Positions 26,089-39,910 of a DNA stretch of 64,000 bases are shown here, one piece after another. The stretch comes from Epiperipatus broadwayi (Eukaryota; Onychophora; Udeonychophora; Euonychophora; Peripatidae). The position numbers and the translations under genes were made by a program. The notes beneath the pieces are model-generated. The model saw only the letters and a program-made list of their open reading frames with translations. It ran no database searches and had not been told where the DNA came from. The stretch covers positions 308,001 through 372,000 of the forward strand of contig JAQFVV010000502.1 of NCBI GenBank assembly GCA_028023455.1, in the 5' to 3' direction. Each line of letters opens with the position of its first letter. The first letter of the stretch is position 1.

Positions 26089-26101
26089 GAACTTACTAAT
26101 A
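26038..26101. repeat. 64-base perfect palindrome covering the exon 3 splice donor
   Basis: The left arm contains the last exon bases and the GTAAGT donor (ATTAGTAAGTTCAATCCAAT). A 26-base AT run forms the centre, and the right arm is the exact complement (ATTGGATTGAACTTACTAAT). A further AT repeat follows to about 26125. The RNA could form a hairpin hiding the donor. The cause could be an inverted duplication across the AT repeat. Confidence 0.95.
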
Positions 26102-27376
26102 TATATATATATATATATATATATACTATTAAATTTTTTCTCATTTACATCTGTCATTCAATTTTGCCTACATATGTTCATATGTGTAATAATGTGGGTT
26201 TTTTTCTTCTCTTTAACCTGTGCTTCACCAAAAGTATACTTACATTTAGGTTATAAAGAAGAAAGAAAAAACACTTTTTATAATACAGATGAACAAATAT
26301 ATACAAATTTTAATTTTATATATATATTAATAATCATTTATTAATCTAGAGATTATTCTTAATCCAGACATAAAATAAAAAAATATTTTTAGTATTTTAT
26401 GCTAATTATTTAAGGAAAAAAAATTTTTTTTTTCTAAATTGCAATTATTAAAAAAGATATAATTGCAAATAGAAATCATGAATTACAAGTCTGGGAAAAA
26501 TAAAATATTTTTAATAAATGACTCATTGCTGAGCAAAATCTTCACCAATGTCTCTCATAAAGGGTCAATGAAGAAAAGGGTACTCACTAGTTTTGGAAAT
26601 TGCTAAGATTTTAAAAGTATTTTTCATCATTGTTTAATCTTCTATCCAAAAATGGCTCGATACCATACTGTGACTATTGCTATGATTAATTGTCTTGATT
26701 ATGGAAAAGCTATTTTAAAGAAAAACTTTAAGCCTCTTTAAAAAATTACACTTCACTCACATTCAAATCTTAGATCATGGCAGGAAAATATAGTGTACTA
26801 CAAGACAATATAAAGATATAAGCCTAAATAGCACTTAAGAGAAAATAAAAAAAGAAATCAGGATGAGTTTCATAAGCTAATTTTATATAATTTTTACTGA
26901 TCATTGACTGTGGCAGAATAATCTAATTGTTTAGGTAATGTCGGTGTTTATGAATGTAAAGGTTACCGATTTAATCCCTGATTTAATTCCTACACTAACT
27001 ATTGCTGATCAAACCCGTATTAGCAGAAGAGCAGAGTGGAATACTACTAAAAATGTTATATACCATTCAAACTTGAGTGTTATTTTTAACAAGTGATTAT
27101 ATTTAAAGTAATAAAAATTAAACAACAACACACATTTATTTACCTAGATGATGAAAATAGTTCAAAGTATAAGTAGGCTGTTAACATCATAAACCTCCAG
27201 ACAATTAAATAATTAAACGTGTTTGGATTGTTTTTGAGGAAAATAATTCAAGATAAAAAAAATTATCTATTTATGTGCTATGAAAGCAATTTTTTAATAA
27301 ATTTGTTGTGTCAGTGCTTACCGCGTATTTGAGATTTAAACATTTAATATAATATCACTATTGAGATTTCAAAGTA

Positions 27377-27608
27377 TATATAGTCAAAATAAGAGTTATA
27401 GATCACATGACCCTATCTCTTAAGCTTGTAAGTTATAAACAATGAGGATTGCCAATTCCTCTACAAGCTTTATGATAAATGCTTAGCCAGAACCAGCACT
27501 TAAAATATCTCTGTCAGGACCCCTCCCCAAACTCCTGACCATGGTTTCATGCTTTGGCACTCCTCAGAGAGGTGTCAGGGTAGGTTCAGACACTAGATCT
27601 AAAAATGC
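27377..27608 (+). repeat. half copy of foldback repeat family B
   Basis: This matches one arm of the palindromic element at 61018-61724 almost base for base, starting at AGTCAAAATA and running through ATGACCCTATCTCTTAAGCT, CTACAAGCTTTATGATAAAT and TCAGAGAGGTGTCAGGGTAG to CACTAGATCTAAAAATGCCA. The opposite arm is absent here. The sequence then changes to unrelated AT-rich DNA. Confidence 0.88.
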
Positions 27609-29165
27609 CAAAAAAAAATATCAAAAGCAAGATACAAATTTGAGAATATAATTATCATTGACTTCACTGAAAAAATTGTAGGGCTGAAATTAAATTTGTA
27701 AGTCATGTTGCTAGAACAGATAAAATTCAGTGAACATTTGAAGTATTACAATAAATTTTAAGGAATTATAAATAAATAAAAACAAGGAACCATATATAAA
27801 ATAGTTATATTAATTTTAGAAGTTTACTGGATTAATGCAAAGAAAAAAAGCTACTGCATTACCTGAAAAGATCTTCACCTATCTGTTAGTAGATAGTGGT
27901 TAAAATTATATATATTGTGATATACAATAATAACCTATTTCAAATATATTCTTAAAATTGAATACCTTATGAGATGACCATTAAAATTTGTAACATGTTG
28001 TCTACAATAATCTATCTTACATAATAACAATTTTGAATTCATGCTAAAATAATATTGAAAGTTAATATGTTTGTTTCAAGTATTAACACTACATTACAAA
28101 TATATAAAACTTAATACACTCTAAGCATATAATATTTTATGTGTGTATGAATGTTTTGTAAAAGAAATAATAAATTACTACTTGTATTTAAATCATACAT
28201 ATTTAAAAGATATTGTTAATATGTTTTTAGTGTATTGTTTAAAATGTATATCTGTGTGCATGCATGTTTATTCTTGTCTATTTTAAATTTAAAATATTTT
28301 AAACCTTTAGTATAAAATTTCATTTAATATTTATTGAAGAGATTGTTTATTATAAATGCTAGATAAATAATAAAAAATGATTAATTTTGAAGAATAATTT
28401 TATATTTTAATTTTATTCAACTATATAATTTTATTTTAAAAATTATTCATTTAATATTTTTAACTGTAAAATATACATTTAATATTATTTTGTAACTTGA
28501 AATATTTTATTTATAAAAAACCCACAATAATGTCTATAAAAAGATATTCTAACCCTCAAATTAGTGGTTCTACAAACTTTTAAACAATGGGAATTGGCTT
28601 AAAGAATTAATAGGATAAAACCTAAATGGAAAAGGAACCTTAGTATATCATTATGGCAATAATGAATTAAATGTGATGTGGGAAATAAATGTTTATAAAT
28701 ATAACTGAACTTTATGGATAACTTTCTTAGCTTCATATTTATATAGACATTTCAAAATTGAAATAAATGGAGATACTGCAAATCTCTAGCGCTCATTACA
28801 ATACTTAACTGACAGCCAATCAGATGGCATGGATAGCTGCCTTTATTTTAATAATCATATAAAATTATCCATTTCAAATTTAAAAAGCTGAGAAACATTT
28901 TCCTCTTGAAGACAATAGCTTTCAAATTGCCTTAAATTGTTATATCTTGGAACATCATTTAAAACAAAAATGCTATAAATATGTGAATGAATAATACTTT
29001 AAAAATTAATTTTATTAAAACATTTAAAGGAGATACTACTAAATATTATCATTTAAAATCTAAGGACTGTAAGAGACAAAAACAAAATCCACAACTGATA
29101 AACAATATATTGTTTTAATACCTGTGTTAATGACTTTTTCTTGGAAAAAAATTGTGTCATTTTTT

Positions 29166-29273
29166 TCTTGCATTGGTGGTCGAGAGGTCAGCGCGACTGC
29201 CTTGCACTTGCAGGTGGTTGCCCGAGTTGCGGGTTTGCATCCCGGCAGATGCTATGACACTTAAAAAAAAAAA
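29166..29273 (+). repeat. tRNA-derived SINE, copy 1
   Basis: The short element begins TCTTGCATTGGTGG. Its tRNA-like head has A-box-like TGGTCGAGAGGTCAGCG and B-box GGGTTTGCATCCC. After GATGCTATGACACTT it ends in a run of 12 A. It is flanked by a 13-base direct repeat (ATTGTGTCATTTT at 29151-29163 and 29274-29286), a target-site duplication from LINE-mediated insertion. A second copy is at 39418-39528. It has the two-part structure of polymerase III-transcribed SINEs, but I cannot assign it to a named family. Confidence 0.88.
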
Positions 29274-32200
29274 ATTGTGTCATTTTAAAATTCTTCAGAA
29301 AAGCATTGAGGGAATTACTTAAACAGAAAACTATAGATTGTTTAAAGAACTTTAATATCTTCTTAATATTTTTGTTGCAATTGTTTGTTATAAGAAATAA
29401 AATATACAGTCTTCATAGATTATTGTTATTGTATAGATATATTTAAAGGAAACAATCTTGGAAAACAGGTATTTTGTAGTAAGATTTTTATTTAGTACAA
29501 AAAAATTTTGTTTGTGCAGATGTTTCTTTTAAGATAAGATTGTTTATTATTTTTTTTCTTTCAATATTTAGGATTATTTACTTATATAGTAATATTTTCA
29601 GGTTTTGTGGTCATAATGGGTATCTAATGTTTTATTATCATTTAGAAGAGCAAATCCCCCATGACTAATATATTTGTAAAAAAATAAATGCATTATTGTT
29701 TAAAACCACTTATTTTTAGAATGGCATATGGATGAAACTTGATGTATAAAAATACTTCTGTCAAATATCATCAAAAATGGAAATTAATTGAATCCATTAT
29801 ATTGTTCTTTCATATATATTATAATAAATAATAAAATTTATATACAAGTTATTTTTCCATAGTTTCTAAATAATTAAATAAAGAAAACAATTCAAGTCAT
29901 ATGTGTAATAAAATATATTGTTGTTTTACATAAATATAGAATAAATGAAACATTTATTTATTAAAATTAAAAAATTATTTTGTTAAATTATATCAGATGA
30001 CAATAATGCTTTATTAAAATTAAAAAGAAAGAAATCACATATTTAAAGATATAGAATGTGTTGTTTGTGTTACTAGAGATGGAAATGATTTCAGAAGGAA
30101 GAACACATACTTTCTTTCCTTAAAAAAAAATTTGTTTTAAATTTACCTTATCCTATGAATAAATTCTGGACTTCCAGTAAAAAATATGTATTATGAGTAG
30201 AGAACTTAGGAGTGGAAAAGGCAGGAGTACTTCCCATTTAATGTCCATGATTTAAATGGAATGATTAACAACAAAAGCACTATGCAGATCACCAGAAATC
30301 TAAGACTACTGAAGTTACTTAGATTGTAATATTGACAAAGAAAAATAATTAGATAGCATTTAAGGATTAAAATGTCAATGGAGCCTTACATATATGTGTG
30401 CTAGCATGAAGGAATATTTAAGAGGCACTTTTGTTGTCAAAAAATGCAAAGTTTTACATATGCTAATAGTAACAGACTCTTGGGTTAAAAAAAGATCACT
30501 TATCAATAACAGTTAAAAGCAAAATGTTAATATTTATAAATGATTACAAAATCTTTCTTCTAAGTTATTATATTGATATCTTAAATAATAATAATCAAGT
30601 AAAGTAAAAGATCAATCAAAACAAATAGTATTTGCATAACTTGGTTTGAATTATAAATAACCTTATAAAAAATGTAACTTGATTTGTTTTAAAAGAAAAT
30701 AATATAATTTTTCTGTATATATTTATTTTCTTATTTGTGGGGGGGAAATCTGTAGTTATCCACTTTCTTGACTATATGCATTAATAATTTTAATTATAAT
30801 TTAATATCATGTCTAATCATACTATAGCAAGTGACACTGCTGTTATAAATTATTCTTTATTTTTATCTCAACAAATAAATTAATGTTTATTTTGATAAAT
30901 TTATATTGTTGTTATTGACCTAGGTGTTTTTGATTTACTACTGCATGAATCATTATCAAACCATTTTATTTTGTCATACAGTTTGTACCGTGTTATATCT
31001 CACTATTACGTAAAACATTATTTGATAAATTTTATCTATATTCATGATGGACCATTGATGCCTTTTTATAGATTTATGAGTCCATTGTACATGGAGATAT
31101 AAAATATTATAAAGTCATTTGGGATTAACTCATTTATGGTATTAGTTATATTTTAAATTGTCTGAATATGGCATTTAGTCAATATATTTAAATTGCTCAC
31201 ATATATAATACATAAGTCACTTAATTATTGCATGTAGTTATCCAAATATGTGATACATTTTATGCCAATTAGCCTTTCTCAGTTATGATATTTTCATTAC
31301 ATTTGTGGTTACTTAATCTGAAGACATTTACTGATAGTCAGTTTCATTTATGATAATAGTTATCTCATGTGATGAGCAGTCTATTATTTTACATTATCCA
31401 TTATAAATTTTGGTTTGTGAAAAAGGACAATTTTATTTACGAGATAGTACCCAAATCTGTAAGCTATTCAGAGCAGTTATTTTAATTTTTTATTTTTCAT
31501 TTTATTTTATTCATTATTAGAATATTTTTCTTTACAGTATACGTATATTATAATGATATGTCTATTAAGCCTAGAAAAAAATGTTAAAGTTTGTTATCTG
31601 TTTTGCTTTACATGAAGCAAGTTCTTCGTTAATTAATTATCTATATTTTGTTCACATCTGCTTTAATTAATTCATTTATAATTTTTTCAGAATATTTATT
31701 CTTTAAAAAAAAAAATCCAAACTATAAATAAAACTTTGAAAAAAAGATTTGTTGTAATTTAGACTTTAACTAACAAAGGTTGAATGATAACAGCTGAGTA
31801 TGTGGATTTTAATAAGATTATTAAGTAAAAACATAAATACCAAAAGCTTATTACATTTATTTTATAAAGATTAAATGATTTATATTTTACTAATCTCTAA
31901 AAATTCCAAAACACTAATTTTAAATGTGTGTACAAATACACTAAAAATTATATAAAAGCATCATAAATTAACCTATATTATAATCCCTACAGCAATGTTA
32001 TATGAAATTACAAAATAAGAAAGGACAGCAGAAAATGATAATATAGAATAAAATTTACTTACTTGCAATCTAAATCTGCAGTGGATAACATTGGACATAT
32101 TTCTTGTAGAAATATACTGTTGGTGTTTGAATAGCAATGTTTTGCCAGAAGTCGAGTAGAAAAGGGGTCTAATTCCATTTGATTTTTCCAATTCCTGCCT

Positions 32201-33265
32201 ATAAGTCTGATGATCATAGTTTTACATGCAGTTAAAAATTTGGGCATAGATTGTAAAATAATTCTATCTATCAACTTTATTTCAAAGTTTTGATCATGGT
32301 GTATATTTTGCGAAAGTCTAAAAAATTATGAAATTTATGCTATTATAAATAAGCCATTTGATCACAGCTATACCAGAATTCCTTGAGAGTTGTTTACAAC
32401 TCAAAGGAACCTAATGAAATGTTCTTGGGAAATTGCAACATCCTACAAGTTATACAGACAATTGATTTAGTATAAAGAAATTATTGCCTGGAAGAAATTT
32501 ATCCATTAAGCTTGTTAAGCTTCACTGATCATGCAATCTAGAATAAAGAACTTTCCTACAAAAACTTTTAAAAAGTAAACTTTTTCAAAAATAATAAAAT
32601 TTTACTTATATATATTTTTTATTATGCATGCATATTTTTCTTTGTTTTAGAGCTTTCAGAGATAATAGATTTTCTGGCCAGGTAAAACAGTTTTAATAAT
32701 ATTAATTTATTTATATGTGTGTACATACAATATCATGCATAAATGTATGAACATTTAGATAGTTGGCACACATTATATTGTTGATGTTTCAACTGATGGG
32801 AATAAACTAAAGGATCATTGTATATAATCTAAATGTTTGGGATTATAACACGTTTTGCCTTTTGTAGTCATTCAAAGATTTATTTGAATTTCTTAAAACC
32901 TTTAATGTAACATTTATCAATAAAACTATTTGGAACAACTTCATGATTGAATGCTTTAAGTTGATCAGAGCCATTTAAACTATTAATGCCATTTGCTTAT
33001 TAATATTATTTATTAGCAATGTAAATAAAATTGTATGATTTTTCACTTAACCATTACTGAAAAACCTCTGGGGCAGGAATCACTCTAAAATAGCCAATTT
33101 TTGAGCTACAGTAATGTTTTTATACTTATTTTAAAGCTTAAAATGTACCATAAGATGCTGCCCTCTCTTGAATTATTTTACAAGTAAAAAATCAATAATA
33201 TAGGCATTTAAAGCTACAACAAAACGTTTATTTTATTAGTTTTCTTACATATTATGAATTATTTT

Positions 33266-33585
33266 CATAAAATATACTGAAAATATAATTATTTTAGAAA
33301 AATAGTAAGATTCTAGTAAAAAATTGTATACTTTTACACGAACATAAATTGACAAAGAAACCAGAACTAACAACAATTTTGACACCTGTCAACAGTTTAC
33401 ATTGCCCCAATCTCTTTATTTAATTGTCAAACAAAAATTAATAATTTAGAGTATTTTTCTGGAATTTATTTACATTTTGTAATGTATTTTGGTAAAATAT
33501 GCTGAAAATATAATTATTTTAAAAAAAATTGTAAGATTTTAGCAAAAAATTATTTACTTTTTCACAAGCATAAATTGAGAAAGAA
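33266..33585. repeat. diverged tandem duplication, about 224-base period
   Basis: The segment around 33266-33360 (AAAATATACTGAAAATATAA ... CATAAATTGACAAAGAAA) is repeated at about 33488-33585 (AAAATATGCTGAAAATATAA ... CATAAATTGAGAAAGAAA) with scattered substitutions and a small indel. It is AT-rich and non-coding. Confidence 0.75.
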
Positions 33586-34655
33586 AGTCAATGACATATG
33601 CAACATTTTTTTAATAGGTTAGACTGATCTTTTTATGTTCTCTGCTATGGAATATTTTTATAATTATAAATAGAAATTTATTTTTGAAAAAACTTTCATT
33701 CACTTTCATAATCTGACAAATTATTAATATACTTTTTACAAACAAAACTAAAACAAACATAATATTAAAAGATAAATATATATTTTACTATTGATTCTGT
33801 AATTGACCAATCAAAAGTTGTAAAACTTTAATTCACATGACCAATAAAAATTAAAAAAAAAATTTCAAGAAAAAGGTTAATCAATGTATTAATTGTTTTA
33901 GTTATTCATTCATCTCATATCAATTCATAGTAACATTATTATTGTTATTTTAAGACCTGAGATCATTAATCATCACATTGTTTTAAATATATTTGGAGTT
34001 AATAAAATTACCCTTTCACTTTAAATATACTTTATTGGAGAGTCTTGTTTTCAGTTTATATTTACAAAGAATGCCACATATCTTATTGTTAGTAATTTAA
34101 TTCAATAAAATTTAAATAAAATATTAAAAGAGTCTCATTATATAAATCCATATTATAAATAATTGGCATCTGAACATAAAAGGTATCCCTTTTACCCTCC
34201 TGTACCATTACACTATCTATATATGTATATAAACATTGAAACACTGCCATTTAGTAAATGAATGAAATTTCAATGTAGCTAAAGAACAACCAATTAAAAT
34301 TGATATTGCAAGCTAAAACATATGATCTACTAATAACAATAATATATTTGTATGACCCATATTAAGTCAAACATCAAATCTTTACATTTATATATATAAG
34401 ATTTTTTAGACTGCTTGACTATATGTATATATTCATATGAAAAATGAAGTTCTCTGAGTTCATATTTTAGCCAGCTATTAAATAGTTAAATAATTTTATT
34501 AATACAGTAAGATAAATACTTAAAGATTTTAATGAATGTTTTTTATTTCATTCTGTAGATGGTGTCTTTTTATATCTTAGTGTTCATTGAAGTCATAATT
34601 ACTCATGTCTTGTTTATATAGAGACCCATAGCTAGATTGTAGCTAGGAAGATTAT

Positions 34656-35846
<1,191 letters not shown>

Positions 35847-36528
35847 TAGCTATTATATCTTATGATAATATTTTCATAAGAAAAAAATCTCGCAAATGTT
35901 AATATCCAAATCATCAATTTACAGCCAACAAACATAGATTTCTTTTGCTAACCATCATATATAAAAAATTCAGTGATGTATTAATATTCAAAACAATAAT
36001 ATAATTTTGTCATTCGTTGATTTTCCAAGGCTCGCACATATTAAATATTAATTTCTAATAAATTTGGAAATGACCAAATCATTCACTAAATATAAATAAT
36101 ATAACTAAAAATAACTATTAAATCATGTGATAAAATCTTTCGTAAGAACAGCAAGGTAAAATCTTGCAAATTATTATTTATTAGCCAAAAATAAATAACA
36201 ATTTGAGCCTAAACATTTGTGAGATTTAACCATTCTGTTCCTATGGAAGAGTGTATCATGTGATCTAATAGTTAATTTTGATTATATTTTAAATGAATTA
36301 GTATATATATATATTATTTATTATGTCTTTCTCGAAGTTATGAAAATGAATTCTTAGTGGCTTTATCTTGAAGATAAAGTAATAACAAGAATACAATTAA
36401 TTTTATTCTCATAAGTTGTTGGTTTAATTTGTTATTATATTTAACATTTAAAGATTAACATAAAATAAATCTTTTTGTTGGCTAATAAATAATGGACAAT
36501 TGAAATCTTAAACTGAATCCCAGGAAAT

Positions 36529-36690
36529 TATAAAAGATCTAGAGAGAGACCACATATGAGGTGGATGGATGAAATAAGAAAGATTGCTGACATGATGTAA
36601 AAAAGAAGGGCTATAAATTGGAGAACTGGATTAAACTTAGTAAAAACTTTATTCTGCAGTGTGATAATTGAAAATGATGATGATGATGAA
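36529..36690 (+). pseudogene. RTE-type LINE tail, second copy
   Basis: This has the same C-terminal block as the copy at 11349-11495, reading RPHMRWMDEIRKIA, then a stop and frame disruptions. It ends in a GATGATGATGATGA tail at about 36677-36690. It is more decayed and 5' truncated to about 160 bases. It lies some 140 bases upstream of the fourth CCP exon. Confidence 0.75.
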
Positions 36691-36829
36691 TAATGTTTTG
36701 ATTTCTAACATTTTTAAACATTATCATTGTGTTCTTATGTAAGATTTTATTATATATAATAATTATTTTTAATTCTGTTACATTCTAATTATTTATTTGT
36801 ACCCATACTCATATTATATATATATATAG

Positions 36830-37006
36830 AAATTTCTTGCCCTGATCCACCTAAAATCCCTCATGCTTCTTCTAAAATAATTAATGATGAATATGAATTA
36901 ACTTTGCACTACTTCTGTCATGAAGGATATTATTTAGAAAATATAAGTGTTGATGCAATATGTTTGCCAAATGGAACATGGTTCATACCTGATATAAAAT
37001 GTTCTA
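36830..37006 (+). CDS. sushi/CCP domain exon 4
   Basis: Fourth CCP module, 177 bases, phase 1 on both sides. It reads ISCPDPPKIPHAS, then LHYFCHEGYYLENIS, then ICLPNGTW, and ends DIKC. The four cysteines and the 'PNG.W' block match the family well. The glycine usual after 'GY' is replaced here (GYYLEN). NIS and NGT are N-glycosylation sequons. The acceptor is TATATATAG and the donor GTAAGC. The codon completed from exon 3 is lysine. The distance to the next exon is 12 kb. Confidence 0.93.
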
Positions 37007-37199
37007 GTAAGCACAGTTTTAATTATTTAATTTATTGTAAAGTATATTAATTGAAAATATTAGATTTTCAGTAAAAATGTTATTTGTACTACAAAAATGA
37101 AAACTTAACCTAAATCCGATAATTGTTTAGGTGTATATGCATATCAAACAGTTATGCATACAAATTAATTGCAAAAAATACACTTAATTTTAAATGTAA

Positions 37200-37330
37200 T
37201 ACACCAGCGTCTCATTTTATGTGGTAGATAGGTTCCACAAAAAAATGCACATTAAAAAAAATCGCACAAAAATAGACTTAACTTACCTTGAAAAATGGGA
37301 GATAGGTTCTGTAATCTTCAGAAATGGCAT
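37200..37330. repeat. possible Tc1/mariner-pogo type transposon terminus
   Basis: The sequence CTCATTTTATGTGGTAGATA followed by GGTTCCAC and repeated 'AAAATcGCAC' phrases resembles the termini of pogo/Tigger-like DNA transposons. These typically hold a 'TTTATGcGG...GGTTCC' phrase and subterminal 'AAAATCGC' motifs. No transposase or matching opposite terminus was found. Confidence 0.3.
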
Positions 37331-38183
37331 AAAAGCAAAGCAACAAGGAAAAAATTTAAAATTCTCATTAAAAAAGTAAGGAAATAAAGTATGATTTCAA
37401 ATATTTGAAAAAAATTGATACAAGACAAACTTTTTTTACTTTTTTTTATTAACTACAATATTTAATTTTTATATGTATAATATGCAGTTCATTTGTAAAC
37501 TGGTAAGAAATCAGATTCATCACAAGTGGAAGTACAACTAGCACCACTTTCAGTCTTGTGCTGTGTTAATGGTTTTCTGTTGACAATGTAATCGGTGATT
37601 AAACTTTGAGATGATGATTTTACTAATTGTTTATAAAGCTCATGATATACAGACATATAACTATTTAGCTCTCATTTGAATTTAAGACGTTGTTCATTGC
37701 AGAAAACTCAGATTTCAGCAATTTCTGACATTTGTCTTTGTCTCACACATCAACCTAAAATCTATGATTAACTGATTTTTATTACTGAAATAAATTTTAA
37801 ATGTTCACATTTTGTTTCTATATTTAAAAAATGAGATCGCGATCAAAACAAAAAATATATACATTATCATTAGAAAAATTATTTTCAGTTTACAAAATCA
37901 ATAAAATCTTCGTTATTTATTTTAATAATCTAAGATTATTTATTTCTGTTATATCTAACAAAATATGTTTCAAAAGTTTAAAATTTTTGAATAGTTATTG
38001 CGATATTTTTATACGTAAGTATAAGTCTATTATTATTATTTACTCATTAGTATAAGTAGGTTATTTACATAGAAGCCAAGATTCTAAATACAGGTTCAGG
38101 CCATATTCATGTTAACTGCTAATATAACATTATACTTTTGAAAAAAAAAGTATTTCAAGTCAAAATAAGTTATTAATAATTAA

Positions 38184-38299
38184 GTTAAAGACTAATATAT
38201 CTGATTTTTTTAAGTATGGAGGTGTTTATTATATCTATAAAATATTACACATGAGAAAGAGAAAGGTTAATAACTCCATCAGATATATTAATCTTTAAC
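38184..38299. repeat. short inverted repeat
   Basis: GTTAAAGACTAATATATCTGA at 38184-38204 is matched by its complement with one mismatch at 38279-38299. A 74-base interval separates them. This may be a small MITE or chance in AT-rich DNA. Confidence 0.55.
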
Positions 38300-38489
38300 T
38301 GAGCTTTAAAGTTTATATCTGTGCTAGAGATAATGTCTAGTTTTGATAATGATTAGTAATAATCATTATTGTATTTATCTGAAATGGATGGTGTCAAAGT
38401 TGTAAGTGGAGGAAGATTGACAATGGTAAATGAAAATGTAACAATTTGTTCTAGATGACCTGGGCCAACTGATGAGTGCTGGTTCAGCA

Positions 38490-39910
38490 TGAAATGCATT
38501 TTGGGGGTCATTTGGCTTTTATTATATCTTTATTTAAGTGAATTTAAAAAGAATGGTGAAGTATGGAGGTTTTTATTATATCTATTTAATTTTTATGTAC
38601 ATTGGATATTTCCAGATTGCTTAAAATCTTCTGTTATAATTCTCTATAAAAACAAAGAAGTGTTTGGAAAACTACAGGCCAATTTCTATTTTATCAACAT
38701 TATCCCAAATTTTCGGTGTAAAGAATAGAAGTGTTTTGTTTTTGTTTTTTCAAAATACAATTTGAGTTTTTATCAGGAAAATTTACAGAGCTGCTTTTAT
38801 CTGAACATGTTTCAGTTATTACTGAATCTTTAGGAAAAAAGTCTTGTAACTATAGATATATATTTGGATTTACAGAAAGCATTGGACTATGTTTGTCACA
38901 TGATTTATATTAATTAAATTGAATTATTTGAATAAAAGGGATACTACACTTGAATGGTTTGAATCTTATTTAAGCAATAGAATCTAATTTATTAAAATTA
39001 ACAATATTTTGAATGATTCTGGAATAATCAAAGATAGAGTTTATGAGGGTTCAGTCCTTGGACCTTTATTGTTTATTGTTTGTATTAATGATTTACTTAA
39101 TCTTTCTCTTCATTCTAACATTTCTTGTTTTGTCGATGATATTAGTTTGCCTACTTCAGCAATTTCATATAATCTAGTAGAGAAAATTGTAATTGAGGAT
39201 ATACTAAAAACTGCACAATAGATAAAGAAAAATAGATTTGTTTTAAATATTAATAAATGTAAATATATATTATACTCTCTGAAAAATGTTCCAGGAAAAG
39301 ACAGTTTAATTAAAATATCTTATTTGGATCAATCCACATGTCAAAAAATTACTAGATCTATGATAGTTTCTTCCCTTAGTTTGGTTTTGGATGAATATTT
39401 ACATTGGAATAAACATGTCTTGCATTGTTAGCCGAGAGGTATTGCAGCTGCCATGCAAGCAAGTAGTTGGTTGCAGACGGTTGTGGGTTTGCGTCCCGGC
39501 CGATGCTATGACACTTAAAAAAAAAAAAGAATTATTTTGTTTAAATCTTTGGACCTGAAAACATTTGAATTGCATAAATGTGCTGTAGTTTTAACTATTA
39601 ACCAATTATTTATATTAAATATTTTGTGTTACCATTTTAAAAATAAAGATATTAAAAATGATTTTCAAGCAATAATTGTTAACCAGATCATGTAATTATA
39701 ATTGATTATTTGAACCACTATATTTTAAAACCCATTGGGTATATAAAAAATGTTATCTTGGCCCAAAATTTTACAATATATTTATGAAGAACATTAAAAT
39801 TAATTGGAATGACTTGCCAAAAAAAATTAAAAAATTAATTATGGATTGGGTTGTAACTAATGATAATGAAAAACTTTTTATTTGTAGGATGGACGGTTGA
39901 AGAGTTGGAG
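38490..39910 (+). pseudogene. LINE reverse transcriptase relic, interrupted by a SINE
   Basis: Broken frames follow the order of a non-LTR RT: FPDCLKSSVI with 'LYKNK' (fingers), 'LEWFESYLSNR', then GSVLGPLLFIVCINDLL and CFVDDI (the polymerase active-site block, normally F/YADD, here FVDD), followed by 'LNINKCKYI'. The sequence is split by the SINE at 39418-39528. It resumes to a C-terminal 'NWNDLPKKIKKL' segment near 39810. At least four frameshifts or stops interrupt it. The motif wording resembles the Jockey/CR1/L2 side of LINEs. No endonuclease or ORF1 is readable upstream. Confidence 0.82.
39418..39528 (+). repeat. tRNA-derived SINE, copy 2
   Basis: Same family as the copy at 29166-29273: TCTTGCATTG start, GCCGAGAGGT A-box region, GGGTTTGCGTCCC B box, CGATGCTATGACACTT and a run of 12 A. 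It sits inside the LINE relic, so it inserted after that LINE. I did not see a clear target-site duplication. Confidence 0.88.

Noticed and set aside
29166-29260. functional tRNA gene
   Set aside because: The A and B boxes are tRNA-like, but the stems do not pair properly, an A-tail and target-site duplication are present, and a second copy has the same body; it is a SINE.
32651-32681. possible 31-base micro-exon with strong acceptor (TTTGTTTTAG) and donor (CCAG|GTAAAA)
   Set aside because: 31 is not a multiple of three, so it would break the phase 1-1 frame of the CCP gene, and no other support is visible.
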